Shown: positions 52,625 through 60,866, counted from the stretch's first letter. The stretch is 64,000 bases of DNA from an uncultured Bacteroidales bacterium (GCA_900318275.1 ONJY01000003.1:38010-102009); one strand, 5' to 3'. Made by a program: numbers and translations. Notes: generated by a model from the letters alone, not told the origin.

Positions 52625-55060
52625 TCATACCAGCAAACTACCTATCTGGAAGAACAAAGTGCTGACAATCCAAGCCAAGCCGATGGTGTATGCCACGGTG
52701 AAGAGGGCCCACTTCCACTTGCCGCTCTCGTTCTTGATGGCCACGATGGTGCTGACACACGGCATATAGAGCAGTATGAACAGCAGCATGCTGGCCGCCG
52801 AAAGCGGCGTCATGTTGTTGCGTATAAGCTCGCTGATGCGGCTCTCGCCCTCCTCGCTCTCGAAGTCCTCCTCCAGCAACTCGGCTTCATCACTACTCGT
52901 GGCATAAACCACAGCCATCGTCGATGCCACCACCTCCTTGGCACCCACGCCAGCCAGCAGCGACACGCTCTGACGCCAGTCGAAGCCGCAAGGCCTCATG
53001 GCGGGCTCTATGGTCTTGCCTATTTTGGCCATATAGCTGTTCTCGGCTTGCACGCGACGGTCTTCGTTGGTGGGGAAATAACTCAGTGCCCACACTATGA
53101 TGCTGGCACCGAGGATGATGGTGCCCATCTTCTTGAGGTACTCTTTGCCTTTCTCCCAAGTGTGGCGCAGCACAGCCTTGGCCGTCGGCATGCGGTAGGG
53201 CGGCAGCTCCATGACGAAAGGCAGGCTCTCGCCCTTGACGAAGAAGCGGCTGAAGAGCTTGGCCATCAGTACCGCCATCACCATGCCCAGCAGGTAGAGG
53301 CCCATGAGCACGAAGGCGGCCCACTTGCTGAAGAAAGCGCTGACCAATATCACATACACCGGTATGCGTGCTGAGCAGCTCATCATGGGTATCACCAGCA
53401 TGGTAAGCAGGCGGCTCTTGCGGTCCTCGATGGTGCGTGTGGCCATGATGGCCGGCACGTTGCAGCCGAAGCCCATAATCATAGGTATGAAACTCTTGCC
53501 GTGCAGTCCCATGCGATGCATCAACTTGTCCATGATGAAGGCCGCGCGAGCCATGTAGCCGCTGTCCTCCATGAAGGAGATGAAGAGATACAGAATCAAG
53601 ATGTTGGGCAGGAAGACCAACACCGAGCCGACGCCGGCGATGATGCCGTCGCACAGCAGGCTCTTCAGCGGTCCGTCGCTCATCATGCTGCCCACCCATT
53701 CGCCCAGCCAGCCGAACAAAGCCTCGAGCCAATCCATGGGGTACTGTCCGATGGCGAAGGTGCAGAAGAAAGTGATGAACATCACCGCCAGGAACACGGG
53801 GTAGCCAAGCCAGCGGTGGGTGACGATGGCATCGATACGGTCGGTCTTGGCATGCAGGGTGCTCTTCTCGTTCTTCTCGTAGCACTCGGCCAGTGCGCCG
53901 CGCACAAAGGCATACTTGGCGTCGGTGATGGCGCTCTCGATGTCCTGGTGCGGGTGCGGGTCGTTGGCATGAGCCTCGCGCACATGGTCGGCATCGTCGA
54001 CCGTGTGGCGGTTGCTCTTCAGGTACTCCTCGGCAATCTCGTCGCGCATCTTCAGCACGCTGCCGTCGGGGTCGCGATCGGTGGTGTACTTCTCCAGCTG
54101 GCGGTCGTTCTCCAACAGCTTGATGGCCAGGAAACGGGTGGAGAGGCTGTCGCTGAAGCCATGCTCATAGAGCTCGGTACGCAGACGGCTGATGCTGTCT
54201 TCCAGCACCTTACCGTGGTTCACGTGGATGTGGCGAGTCACCTCGTCGCGTCCCTCGAACACCTCGATAATCTTGTCGAACAGCTTGCCGATGCCGTCGC
54301 CGTTGCGGCCGGTAGTAGGAACTATGGGCATGCCCAGCAGGGTGCCCAGCTGCTCAATGTCGAGCTTGTCGCCGCTGCGCTGCAGCTCGTCGTACATGTT
54401 CAGCGCCATCACCATGGTGATGTCCATATCGATAAGCTGCGTCGTCAGATATAGGTTGCGCTCCAGGTTGCTGCCGTCCACCACGTTGAGTATTATGTCG
54501 GGTGACTTCTCGATGATGTGCTTGCGCACGTAGAGCTCCTCGGGCGAGTAGGCGCTGAGGCTGTAGGTGCCCGGCAGGTCTACCAGGTTGAAGGTGTAGC
54601 CGCCGTGGGTGAAGGTGCCCACCTTCTCGTCGACGGTGACACCGCTGTAGTTGCCCACACGCTCGTGGGCGTGGGCCGCGATGTTGAAGATGCTGGTCTT
54701 GCCGCAGTTGGGGTTGCCCACCAGGGCCACGTTGATGGTCTTCGAGCGCTCCTCGGCGATGTGGTGCATGGCGTCGCAGTCAGGCGCCTCCAGGGGGCGG
54801 TAGTCGTCGTGGTGCACAATCTCCTTCTCGGCCTCACGCTCGCTGACAATCTCCACCTTACGGGCATCGCTGCGCCGCAGCGACACCTCGAAGTTCATGA
54901 TACGGTATTTTATCGGGTCCTTCAGCGGGGCGTTGAGCACCGCCTCCACGGTGACGCCCTTGATGAAACCCATCTCTATGATGCGTTTGCGGAAAGCCCC
55001 GTGACCCGATACGCGCACCACCACGGCGCGCTCACCAGTCTGTAGTTCAGATAGTAGCAT
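52625..55060 (-). CDS. feoB: Ferrous iron transporter, FeoA-FeoB fusion
   Basis: This 811-residue inner-membrane Fe(II) importer has an N-terminal FeoA (SH3-like) domain (1-75), then the FeoB G domain with G1 GNPNCGKTS (115-123), the GVTVDEK G2 region, DLPGTYSLS (G3) and ALNMYDE in place of NKxD (G4), a helical regulator, and a membrane domain with two Gate motifs (FLPNILILYLFISFMEDSGYMARAAFIMDKLMHRMGLHGKSFIPMIMGFGCNVPAIMATR). The FeoA fusion is common in Bacteroidota. An AT-rich leader with TATTTTTG at 55087-55094 lies upstream. Confidence 0.96.
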   Translation of the reverse strand: MLLSELQTGERAVVVRVSGHGAFRKRIIEMGFIKGVTVEAVLNAPLKDPIKYRIMNFEVSLRRSDARKVEIVSEREAEKEIVHHDDYRPLEAPDCDAMHHIAEERSKTINVALVGNPNCGKTSIFNIAAHAHERVGNYSGVTVDEKVGTFTHGGYTFNLVDLPGTYSLSAYSPEELYVRKHIIEKSPDIILNVVDGSNLERNLYLTTQLIDMDITMVMALNMYDELQRSGDKLDIEQLGTLLGMPIVPTTGRNGDGIGKLFDKIIEVFEGRDEVTRHIHVNHGKVLEDSISRLRTELYEHGFSDSLSTRFLAIKLLENDRQLEKYTTDRDPDGSVLKMRDEIAEEYLKSNRHTVDDADHVREAHANDPHPHQDIESAITDAKYAFVRGALAECYEKNEKSTLHAKTDRIDAIVTHRWLGYPVFLAVMFITFFCTFAIGQYPMDWLEALFGWLGEWVGSMMSDGPLKSLLCDGIIAGVGSVLVFLPNILILYLFISFMEDSGYMARAAFIMDKLMHRMGLHGKSFIPMIMGFGCNVPAIMATRTIEDRKSRLLTMLVIPMMSCSARIPVYVILVSAFFSKWAAFVLMGLYLLGMVMAVLMAKLFSRFFVKGESLPFVMELPPYRMPTAKAVLRHTWEKGKEYLKKMGTIILGASIIVWALSYFPTNEDRRVQAENSYMAKIGKTIEPAMRPCGFDWRQSVSLLAGVGAKEVVASTMAVVYATSSDEAELLEEDFESEEGESRISELIRNNMTPLSAASMLLFILLYMPCVSTIVAIKNESGKWKWALFTVAYTIGLAWIVSTLFFQIGSLLV

Positions 55061-55086
55061 TATTTTAGTCTATTTTAATCGTTGTG

Positions 55087-55094
55087 CAAAAATA
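55087..55094 (-). promoter_or_regulatory. -7 element of feoB
   Basis: TATTTTTG on the minus strand lies 26 nt before the feoB ATG. An ATTG replaces the usual TTTG about 20 nt further up. Confidence 0.5.
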
Positions 55095-55155
55095 CATTAT
55101 TCCGCCCGCGCACGCAATCACCATTATTGGTGATTATGCGCCGGATGAAGAGAAA

Positions 55156-55294
55156 ATCCCTACGGGATAACAACCGCTATCTGTGGGTAGGCGACAGCTA
55201 TTAAACGGTAATCCCTACGGGATAAACTACACCGTAGGCGTTTTCTTTTAATAGAACAAACGCCCACCTGCCTCTTACGATATCCCGTAGGGAT
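55156..55294. repeat. Three ATCCCTACGGGAT palindromes
   Basis: Copies at 55156-55168, 55211-55223 and 55282-55294 (the last one reading ATCCCGTAGGGAT) are spaced by about 43 and 58 bp in the gap between feoB and the small gene at 55342. Flanks such as AGAGAAAATCCCT are shared with 52549-52560. Confidence 0.85.
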
Positions 55295-55341
55295 TTTCTT
55301 TTAATACATTCAGCCGCTTTTAATTTGGAATAGACAATATG

Positions 55342-55593
55342 TTATTCAACGCCGACTTCGTCGAGATCTTTGACAAGTGAGTTGATTATTTCAAACGATT
55401 TCGGGCCATCTATTTCCTCTATTTTGCCATCTTGGCCATACAGCAAAACAATAGGAAAACCCAAATCGACAGGCTCGTCAAAATGATAGCAATAAGCACC
55501 TTTCCCTTGGTACTCACCAAGGTATACAATGTGTCCGGCATATTCTTTATACCAGATGTCCATTGCCTTCTGTATGGGTTTCGGTATGTTCAT
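55342..55593 (-). CDS. Small conserved-looking protein of unknown function
   Basis: From the ATG at 55593 this encodes 83 residues (MNIPKPIQKAMDIWYKEY ... LVKDLDEVGVE). It is acidic, has no signal peptide and contains a beta-hairpin-like YLGEYQGKGAYCYHF segment. A longer frame reaches 55650 but the extra part overlaps a promoter-like stretch. Codon use is more AT-rich than neighbours. I do not recognise a domain. Confidence 0.55.
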   Translation of the reverse strand: MNIPKPIQKAMDIWYKEYAGHIVYLGEYQGKGAYCYHFDEPVDLGFPIVLLYGQDGKIEEIDGPKSFEIINSLVKDLDEVGVE

Positions 55594-55688
55594 TATCGGC
55601 TGCAAAAAAACACATTTTCCACGACGTGGCAAAATAAATGGCCGCAACATTCCGTTATTTATAGCAAAACCAAAAACAACAAAAACCC

Positions 55689-56486
55689 ATGAGCCAATTC
55701 AGAGACGACAACAAAACGGGCCGCTACATCCTCTGGGGTGTGCTGGCGGTGTTAGCAATCATCGTGTTCTTCTCCTCGTTCTACACCATCCGTTCCACCG
55801 AGCGTGGCGTGCTGGCCACCTTCGGCAAGATGAGCGACACGGTGGTAGAGGACGGTCTGCACCTGAAGATTCCCTTCATCCAGACCATCAAGCGCGTCAA
55901 CGTGCAGCAGAAGAAACATGACGGCAAGGAGAACAGCTACACGCGCGACGTGCAAACCTCAGTGGTGGAGTACACCATCAACTATGACCTCGTGCGCGAG
56001 AATGTCAGCAAGCTGATGAAGAACGTAGGCGAGGACTACCACAACCGCATCGTGGTGCCCTTCATCCGCTCGGCCATGAAGGAAGCCTTTGGCAACTTCG
56101 CCGCCACCGAGATTGTGGAGAACCGCGACGCTGTGCGCCGCGAGATAGAGAACACCCTGCGTCGCACGCTGGACAGCAACTACTTCATGAACATACAGTT
56201 CCAGTTGGTCGACATCGACTTCGACGACGACTTCGAGACAGCCATCAAGGAAAAGCAGGTGGCCGAACAGAACGCCCTGAAGGCCAAGAACGTGACCATC
56301 CAGGTCGAGGAGCAGGCCAAGCAGACCAAGATCAAAGCCGAGGCCGACGCCGAGGCCATGCGTATCAAGGCCAACGCCCTCGAGCGCAACCCCAAGCTGG
56401 TCAACTACGAGGCCGTGCAGAAGTGGGACGGCAAGATGCCGCAATACATGCTCGGCAACTCGGTACCCTTCATCGACCTCAAATAG
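55689..56486 (+). CDS. SPFH/band 7 (prohibitin-like) membrane protein
   Basis: This 265-residue protein has one N-terminal membrane helix (about 12-33), an SPFH domain (34-190, TERGVLATFGKMSDTVVEDGLHLKIPFIQTIKRVNVQQKK) and a C-terminal coiled coil with repeated Ala/Glu/Lys (KEKQVAEQNALKAKNVTIQVEEQAKQTKIKAEADAEAMRIKANA). The prohibitin/HflK-C class forms large membrane rings that organise proteases or lipid domains. No hflC/hflK partner is adjacent. A strong terminator follows. Confidence 0.88.
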   Translation: MSQFRDDNKTGRYILWGVLAVLAIIVFFSSFYTIRSTERGVLATFGKMSDTVVEDGLHLKIPFIQTIKRVNVQQKKHDGKENSYTRDVQTSVVEYTINYDLVRENVSKLMKNVGEDYHNRIVVPFIRSAMKEAFGNFAATEIVENRDAVRREIENTLRRTLDSNYFMNIQFQLVDIDFDDDFETAIKEKQVAEQNALKAKNVTIQVEEQAKQTKIKAEADAEAMRIKANALERNPKLVNYEAVQKWDGKMPQYMLGNSVPFIDLK

Positions 56487-56511
56487 CACGTTGACAACAG
56501 ATTAACCACAC

Positions 56512-56545
56512 AAAGCCCCAACAGAGCTGTTGGGGCTTTCTCTTT
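56512..56545 (+). terminator. Terminator of the SPFH gene
   Basis: AAAGCCCCAACAG (56512-56524) pairs with 56527-56539, followed by a T-rich tract. Confidence 0.85.
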
Positions 56546-56562
56546 TATCCCCACCCCCTCCC

Positions 56563-56609
56563 TCCGGAGCCGGTACGACAGTTCTTCAGTACTTCAACGA
56601 TACTTCTTC
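56563..56609. repeat. Second copy of the GGAGCC-GTACG intergenic repeat
   Basis: CCGGAGCCGGTACGACAG and the 17-bp string TTCAACGATACTTCTTC (56593-56609) match the left arm of the inverted repeat at 26799-26840. Downstream (56610-56645) lie degenerate GAAGGATCATC units. No gene is present between 56546 and 56716. Confidence 0.75.
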
Positions 56610-56716
56610 GGCCGAAGGATCATCGAAGGATCACCGAAGGAACAGCGAAGGGTGTGGGATTTTTTTCGGTGGCACTGCACAATATTTCGAGCACGCGGGC
56701 GTTATATGCTTGTGTT

Positions 56717-57316
56717 ATGAGTAAAAAGCTGTACATCACGCTGCTTTGCGCCATGAGTCTCACGCTGCTGGCCTCGGGCCAGGAGGGCGACACGTCGCGG
56801 GTGCGGTTCCACCTGTCGACGGGTGCCACCGTGGCTGCCGGCTATGGCCACACGCAGTCGCTGGTGTGGACGGCGCCGAGTGTGACCTACCGCGCCAGCG
56901 AGCGACTGACGGTGAGTGGCGGCCTGGCTGCAGCCGGGAGCCTGATGCCTGCCGGCGGCTATGCGTTGCATGGGCGCGGCGAACGCAGCCTGGCGCCACG
57001 CCGCGAGGGCACGAAAGCCGGAGCGCTGTGGGTCAACGCCACCTACCACCCCAACGACCGCCTGTGGCTATGGGGGTCGGTGGCCCATGTGACGGGCTAT
57101 GTGCAGCCGCTGTGGCTCGACGGGGCTGTGCCCATCGAGGCTACAGCCATCAGCGGCGGCGTGGAGTACGCCCTCGGCAACGGCAGCATGATAGGGATGC
57201 ATTTCCACTTCGTGCACGACCATTACGGCAACCTGCTGTATCCGCCCTACGGGCACGGCTGGTACGGCCCCTACACGCCGAGCCTGGAGATTTACGGCGG
57301 CCACTGGCCATATTGA
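56717..57316 (+). CDS. Putative outer membrane protein, Gly/His-rich
   Basis: From the ATG at 56717 the product has 199 residues with a signal peptide (MSKKLYITLLCAMSLTLLASGQ). Repeated beta segments (FHLSTGATVAAGYGHTQSLVW, LWLWGSVAHVTGYVQPLWL, SISGGVEYALGNGSMIGMHFHFVHDHYG) suggest a small barrel; the C-terminus is YPPYGHGWYGPYTPSLEIYGGHWPY, rich in Tyr, Gly and His. No family was recognised. It lies upstream of the DUF4290-murA unit after a 95-bp repeat-containing gap. Confidence 0.65.
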   Translation: MSKKLYITLLCAMSLTLLASGQEGDTSRVRFHLSTGATVAAGYGHTQSLVWTAPSVTYRASERLTVSGGLAAAGSLMPAGGYALHGRGERSLAPRREGTKAGALWVNATYHPNDRLWLWGSVAHVTGYVQPLWLDGAVPIEATAISGGVEYALGNGSMIGMHFHFVHDHYGNLLYPPYGHGWYGPYTPSLEIYGGHWPY

Positions 57317-57318
57317 AG

Positions 57319-57353
57319 GTGATGGGTTATAGGTTATGGGTTATGGGTTATTG
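57319..57353. repeat. GGTTATGGGTTAT-type repeat
   Basis: Four units related to the GAGTTATGAGTT repeats fill this stretch (GATGGGTTATAGGTTATGGG). AT-rich DNA without a gene continues to 57411. Confidence 0.75.
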
Positions 57354-57411
57354 AAAAGGAGAATAGTGAAAGGTGAAATAACTTAATGGAAACTGAATAA
57401 AGCAATAGACA

Positions 57412-58035
57412 TTGGAATACAACACACAACGAGAACAACTAAAGATTAGCGACTACGGGCGCCACGTGGCCAAGATGGTGGAATACTGCAAGACTATCCC
57501 GGACCGCGGCGAGCGGACGGCGATGGCGGGCACCATCGTGGAGGTGATGGCTCACGTGAATCCCAAGATAAAGGAGCGCACGGACTACAAGCACATACTG
57601 TGGGACCACATGATGATGATGGCGGGCTACGAGCTCGATGTGGACTGCCCCTACGAGATAGTGCGCGAGGAGGTGGAGAACCTGCACCCGCACCACATAG
57701 GCTACACCGAGGGCCCGATACGCTACCGCCACTACGGCCGCGCGCTGGAGGAGATGGTCAAGGCCGTGGCCGCGATGCCGGAGAGCGAGGAGCGCACGGT
57801 GCTGACGGGCCAGATAGCCCACGCCATGAAGCGTCAGTACCTGCAGTGGAACCGCAACACCGTGGACGACGGGCTGATAGCCGAGCAGCTGGCCGAGCTG
57901 AGCGACGGACGGCTGACGCTGCCCGAAGGGTTCACCTTCATGTCGTCTCAGGAGTTGCTCAACGCCATGGAGGCCGCGGCAGCCAAGAAAGAGGCCAACG
58001 AGGCCAAACGCAAGAAACGGAAAAAGAAGAAATAA
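57412..58035 (+). CDS. DUF4290 domain protein
   Basis: This 207-residue cytoplasmic protein matches the Bacteroidota-specific DUF4290 family, typically found directly upstream of murA. It begins EYNTQREQLKISDYGRHVAKMVEY and is mostly helical, with a Lys-rich C-terminal tail (KRKKRKKKK). The family N-terminus implies a TTG start codon at 57412, since no ATG lies nearby in frame. Its stop codon is followed immediately by the murA ATG. Function is unknown; the strict linkage suggests a link to cell wall synthesis. Confidence 0.85.
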   Translation: MEYNTQREQLKISDYGRHVAKMVEYCKTIPDRGERTAMAGTIVEVMAHVNPKIKERTDYKHILWDHMMMMAGYELDVDCPYEIVREEVENLHPHHIGYTEGPIRYRHYGRALEEMVKAVAAMPESEERTVLTGQIAHAMKRQYLQWNRNTVDDGLIAEQLAELSDGRLTLPEGFTFMSSQELLNAMEAAAAKKEANEAKRKKRKKKK

Positions 58036-59352
58036 ATGGCAAGCTTTGAGATAACCGGAGGACGCCGCCTGAAGGGCGAGATAGTGCCGCAGGGAGCCAA
58101 GAACGAGGCCCTGCAGGTGCTCTGCGCCGTGCTGCTCACCGGCGAGAAGGTGCGCATAGAGCATGTGCCCGACATACGCGATGTCAACAAGCTGATAGAT
58201 CTGCTGAAGCTGCTTGGCGTCAGCGTGAGAGAAGACCACAGCGCGCTGTGCGAGAGCGGGCGGGCCTTTGAGTTCCAGGCCGACGAGGTGAACCTCGACG
58301 TGCTGGCGAGTCCTGAGTACCGCGAGCAGGCCGGCACGCTGCGCGGCAGCATCATGCTCGTAGGCCCGCTGCTGGCGCGCTTCGGCCAGGCCGTGGTGCC
58401 GCAGCCGGGTGGCGACAAGATAGGCCGCCGCCGTCTGGACACCCATTTCATAGGCATGGAGCGCCTGGGCGCCACGGTGGACTACAAGCGCGGCGCCTAC
58501 ACGGTGAACGCCAAGCGTCTCAAGGGCTGCTACATGCTGCTCGACGAGGCGTCGGTCACCGGCACTGCCAACATAGTGATGGCCGCGGTGATGGCCAAAG
58601 GCACGACGACCATCATGAACGCCGCCTGCGAGCCCTACGTCTACCAGCTGTGCACCATGCTCAACGCCATGGGAGCCAAGATTAGCGGCGTGGGGAGCAA
58701 TCTGCTGACGATACGCGGCGTCAAGGAACTGCACGGCTGCACACACCGTCTGCTGCCCGACATGATCGAGGTGGGCTCCTTCATAGGCATGGCAGCCATG
58801 ACGCAGAGCGACCTGACCATCAAGAACGCACAGGTGCAGCATCTGGGCCTGATACCGCAGGTGTTCCGCCGCCTGGGCATAGAGGTGTGGCAGAAAGGCG
58901 ACGACCTCTACGTGCCTGCACAGGAGCACTACGAGATAGAACGCTTCATGGACGGCAGCATCATGACCGTGGCCGACGCGCCGTGGCCGGGCTTCACGCC
59001 AGACTTGATAAGCATAGCCCTCGTTGTAGCCACACAGGCCAAGGGCAGCGTGCTGATACACCAGAAGATGTTCGAGAGCCGCCTGTTCTTCGTGGACAAG
59101 CTCATCGACATGGGGGCGCAGATAATACTCTGCGACCCGCACCGCGCCACGGTGATAGGCCTCGACCGCGAGCACAAGTTGCGCGGGGTGCGCATGACGT
59201 CGCCCGACATTCGCGCCGGCGTGGCGCTGCTGATAGCGGCCCTCAGCGCCGAAGGCAAGAGCCGCATAGACAACATTGAGCAGATAGACCGTGGCTACCA
59301 GCACATCGACGAGCGTCTGCGCCGCCTCGGGGCCGACATAAGAAGAATCTAA
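58036..59352 (+). CDS. murA: UDP-N-acetylglucosamine 1-carboxyvinyltransferase with Asp in place of the active-site Cys
   Basis: MurA transfers enolpyruvate to UDP-GlcNAc in the first committed step of peptidoglycan synthesis. The 438-residue protein has the two inside-out domains: KNEAL at 22-26 binds substrate, and the flexible loop reads QPGGDKIGRRRLDTHF (about 123-138). The residue that aligns with catalytic Cys115 of E. coli is Asp127. A Cys-to-Asp replacement is known to leave the enzyme active but insensitive to fosfomycin, as in Mycobacterium. The start codon abuts the DUF4290 stop. Confidence 0.96.
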   Translation: MASFEITGGRRLKGEIVPQGAKNEALQVLCAVLLTGEKVRIEHVPDIRDVNKLIDLLKLLGVSVREDHSALCESGRAFEFQADEVNLDVLASPEYREQAGTLRGSIMLVGPLLARFGQAVVPQPGGDKIGRRRLDTHFIGMERLGATVDYKRGAYTVNAKRLKGCYMLLDEASVTGTANIVMAAVMAKGTTTIMNAACEPYVYQLCTMLNAMGAKISGVGSNLLTIRGVKELHGCTHRLLPDMIEVGSFIGMAAMTQSDLTIKNAQVQHLGLIPQVFRRLGIEVWQKGDDLYVPAQEHYEIERFMDGSIMTVADAPWPGFTPDLISIALVVATQAKGSVLIHQKMFESRLFFVDKLIDMGAQIILCDPHRATVIGLDREHKLRGVRMTSPDIRAGVALLIAALSAEGKSRIDNIEQIDRGYQHIDERLRRLGADIRRI

Positions 59353-59367
59353 ACACACACTACCAAT

Positions 59368-60105
59368 ATGCTGAACCTTTTCAAGAAGAAATACACCGCA
59401 CGTCCGATATTCGCCCCTCTTGGCACCGACATGCACTGCCACCTCGTGCCGCGGGTCGACGACGGCTCGAAATGCATCGAGGAGAGCGTGGAATGCCTCC
59501 AGACCCTCTGGGAGGTGGGCTACCGCAAGGTAATCATCACCCCGCACTTCCAGTACCCGCGCTTCCCCAACGACGAAGACGACATCAAGCTCCGCTTTGA
59601 AGAGCTGAAGCGGCAGGCCAAAGAGCAGGGCGTGGAGATAGAGATTGCTGGCATCGGCGGCGAATACCGCATAGACACCGGCTTCGCCCAACGCCTGGAG
59701 AACCCTCGATTCCTGATGGTGGGTGGCAAATACGTGCTCGTGGAGTTCTCGCTGCACCAGCAGATGATGGGCAGCGACGAGCTGATCTTCGACCTTCAGA
59801 TGAAAGGTTACGAGGTGATACTTGCACACCCCGAGCGCTACCCTTACCTGAACGTGGACGGCATGCGCATGGAGCAGCTGAAAAACCAAGGTGTATACTT
59901 CCAGATCAACGCCCTGTCGCTCGGCGGATTCTATGGTGAAGAGGCCAAGCACCGTGCCTACGAGATGCTGGAACGCGGCTGGGTGGAGTTTATGGGCACC
60001 GACACCCACAACACCATGTATGCACAGGCCCTGCGCGACCTGAGCTGCAACCGCAAGGTGGAGAAACTGATAGAGAAATACCAATTCATGAACAACACAC
60101 TTTAA
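59368..60105 (+). CDS. PHP-fold tyrosine-protein phosphatase (CpsB/Wzb-like)
   Basis: This 245-residue metalloenzyme has all PHP motifs: TDMHCHLVPRVDDGS (20-34), VIITPHFQYPR (55-65), VEFS (about 124-127), LAHPERYPY and MGTDTHN (near 211-217). Members of the CpsB/CapC class dephosphorylate BY-kinases that control capsule and exopolysaccharide export. No kinase is adjacent here, so histidinol-phosphatase-like activity on another substrate remains possible. It follows murA by 15 nt and is probably the last gene of that operon. Confidence 0.85.
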   Translation: MLNLFKKKYTARPIFAPLGTDMHCHLVPRVDDGSKCIEESVECLQTLWEVGYRKVIITPHFQYPRFPNDEDDIKLRFEELKRQAKEQGVEIEIAGIGGEYRIDTGFAQRLENPRFLMVGGKYVLVEFSLHQQMMGSDELIFDLQMKGYEVILAHPERYPYLNVDGMRMEQLKNQGVYFQINALSLGGFYGEEAKHRAYEMLERGWVEFMGTDTHNTMYAQALRDLSCNRKVEKLIEKYQFMNNTL

Positions 60106-60282
60106 ACACACGCTAATATCAACTAACCAAACGCCCGGAAAGGGTGTCATTAAAACCAATAAGTAGACAGAAAGAGAAAATAGCTATAATAAAAAGACAA
60201 TACTATAGCGTTTGCTACTATTCGGCACTGCTTCAGGAATCTGCAAATTCAAGGTAAGTAAAGGTCACGCATAGGTTCGCAA
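60106..60282. other. Leader DNA upstream of the structured RNA
   Basis: No gene is seen. The stretch 60150-60210 is AT-rich (AATAGCTATAATAAAAAG), where a promoter for the RNA and HTH gene probably lies, but no TAnnTTTG match was found. Confidence 0.45.
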
Positions 60283-60436
60283 GCGTCTACGTTGAGCGTG
60301 GACGGAACATATCGACTTTTACGGGCATTGCAGAGCCTCTGAAGCGTGGATTTGACGAAGTCCGCGCCCCTTTTATGCTCTGCCGTCCGTGGAAGCCGGA
60401 TAGGCGTAGACCGCTAGGGAACACAAGGAATGTGTT
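60283..60436 (+). ncRNA. Candidate cis-regulatory RNA with nested stems upstream of the HTH gene
   Basis: Four nested helices are compatible with one another: P1 60283-60291 with 60405-60414 (one bulge), P2 60297-60305 with 60383-60391, P3 60331-60336 with 60377-60382, and P4 60344-60351 with 60360-60367. A separate hairpin AACACA/TGTGTT (60420-60425 with 60431-60436) carries AGGAA in its loop directly before the ATG at 60437. The layout suggests an RNA that controls translation of the HTH gene or a stable ncRNA. Folding was done by eye. Confidence 0.6.
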
Positions 60437-60730
60437 ATGAAGGCCCGCAAAGACGTACACATCGGCAGGGAGATAGAGCGTGTGTTGCACGAGCGCGGTA
60501 TCACGGTCACCGAGTTTGCCAACCGCATCTGCTGCCATCGCAAGAATGTCTATGACATCTTCACGCGCAAGAGCATCGACATCGACCGCCTGATCCGCAT
60601 CTCGGAGGCGCTCGACTACGACTTCATCCTGGGGGTCTACTACCCTGGCATAGGGCAGACAGAGGCCGGGAATGAGCAGGAGTTCAGGCTATTATATAAA
60701 AACGGAGTGTTGAGGGTGGCCACAGAGTGA
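60437..60730 (+). CDS. XRE-like helix-turn-helix protein
   Basis: This 97-residue protein has a compact HTH domain (about 8-62: IGREIERVLHERGITVTEFANRICCHRKNVYDIFTRKSIDIDRLIRISEALDYDF), in which helices 2 and 3 are TVTEFANRI and KNVYDIFTR. A 35-residue tail (YYPGIGQTEAGNEQEFRLLYKNG) could serve for dimer formation or ligand sensing. It follows the structured leader and precedes a cluster of unknown membrane-related genes; a pair of TGTTACACCGGT repeats just downstream may be its operator. Confidence 0.8.
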   Translation: MKARKDVHIGREIERVLHERGITVTEFANRICCHRKNVYDIFTRKSIDIDRLIRISEALDYDFILGVYYPGIGQTEAGNEQEFRLLYKNGVLRVATE

Positions 60731-60736
60731 AGAGAA

Positions 60737-60771
60737 TGTTACACCGGTGTGCAGTAAACTGTTACACCGGT
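60737..60771. promoter_or_regulatory. Two direct TGTTACACCGGT repeats, candidate operator
   Basis: Identical 12-bp copies at 60737-60748 and 60760-60771 have starts 23 bp apart. Each contains the palindrome-like ACCGGT. They lie just upstream of the promoter at 60774-60805, a typical place for a regulator. Confidence 0.6.
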
Positions 60772-60773
60772 TT

Positions 60774-60805
60774 CTTGTCTACCTGCGTGAATGTCTGTAA
60801 TTTTG
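60774..60805 (+). promoter_or_regulatory. Promoter of the SPFH/YidD-like cluster
   Basis: TAATTTTG (60798-60805) is preceded by CTTG at 60774-60777 with 20-nt spacing. It is followed by TTTGCACC, as in the tRNA-Ser and zapA promoters. The first gene starts 61 nt later. Confidence 0.6.
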
Positions 60806-60866
60806 CACCTCGAAATAGCAAGAGCATCGAAGCTGTAAGAGATGCACAAACAAAAACTTTCAAAAC

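Noticed and set aside
57439-60159. A 906-codon open frame on the minus strand opposite DUF4290, murA and the PHP gene
   Set aside because: It is a GC-driven shadow frame: composition is His/Val/Leu-rich without domains, and it covers three well-identified genes on the other strand.
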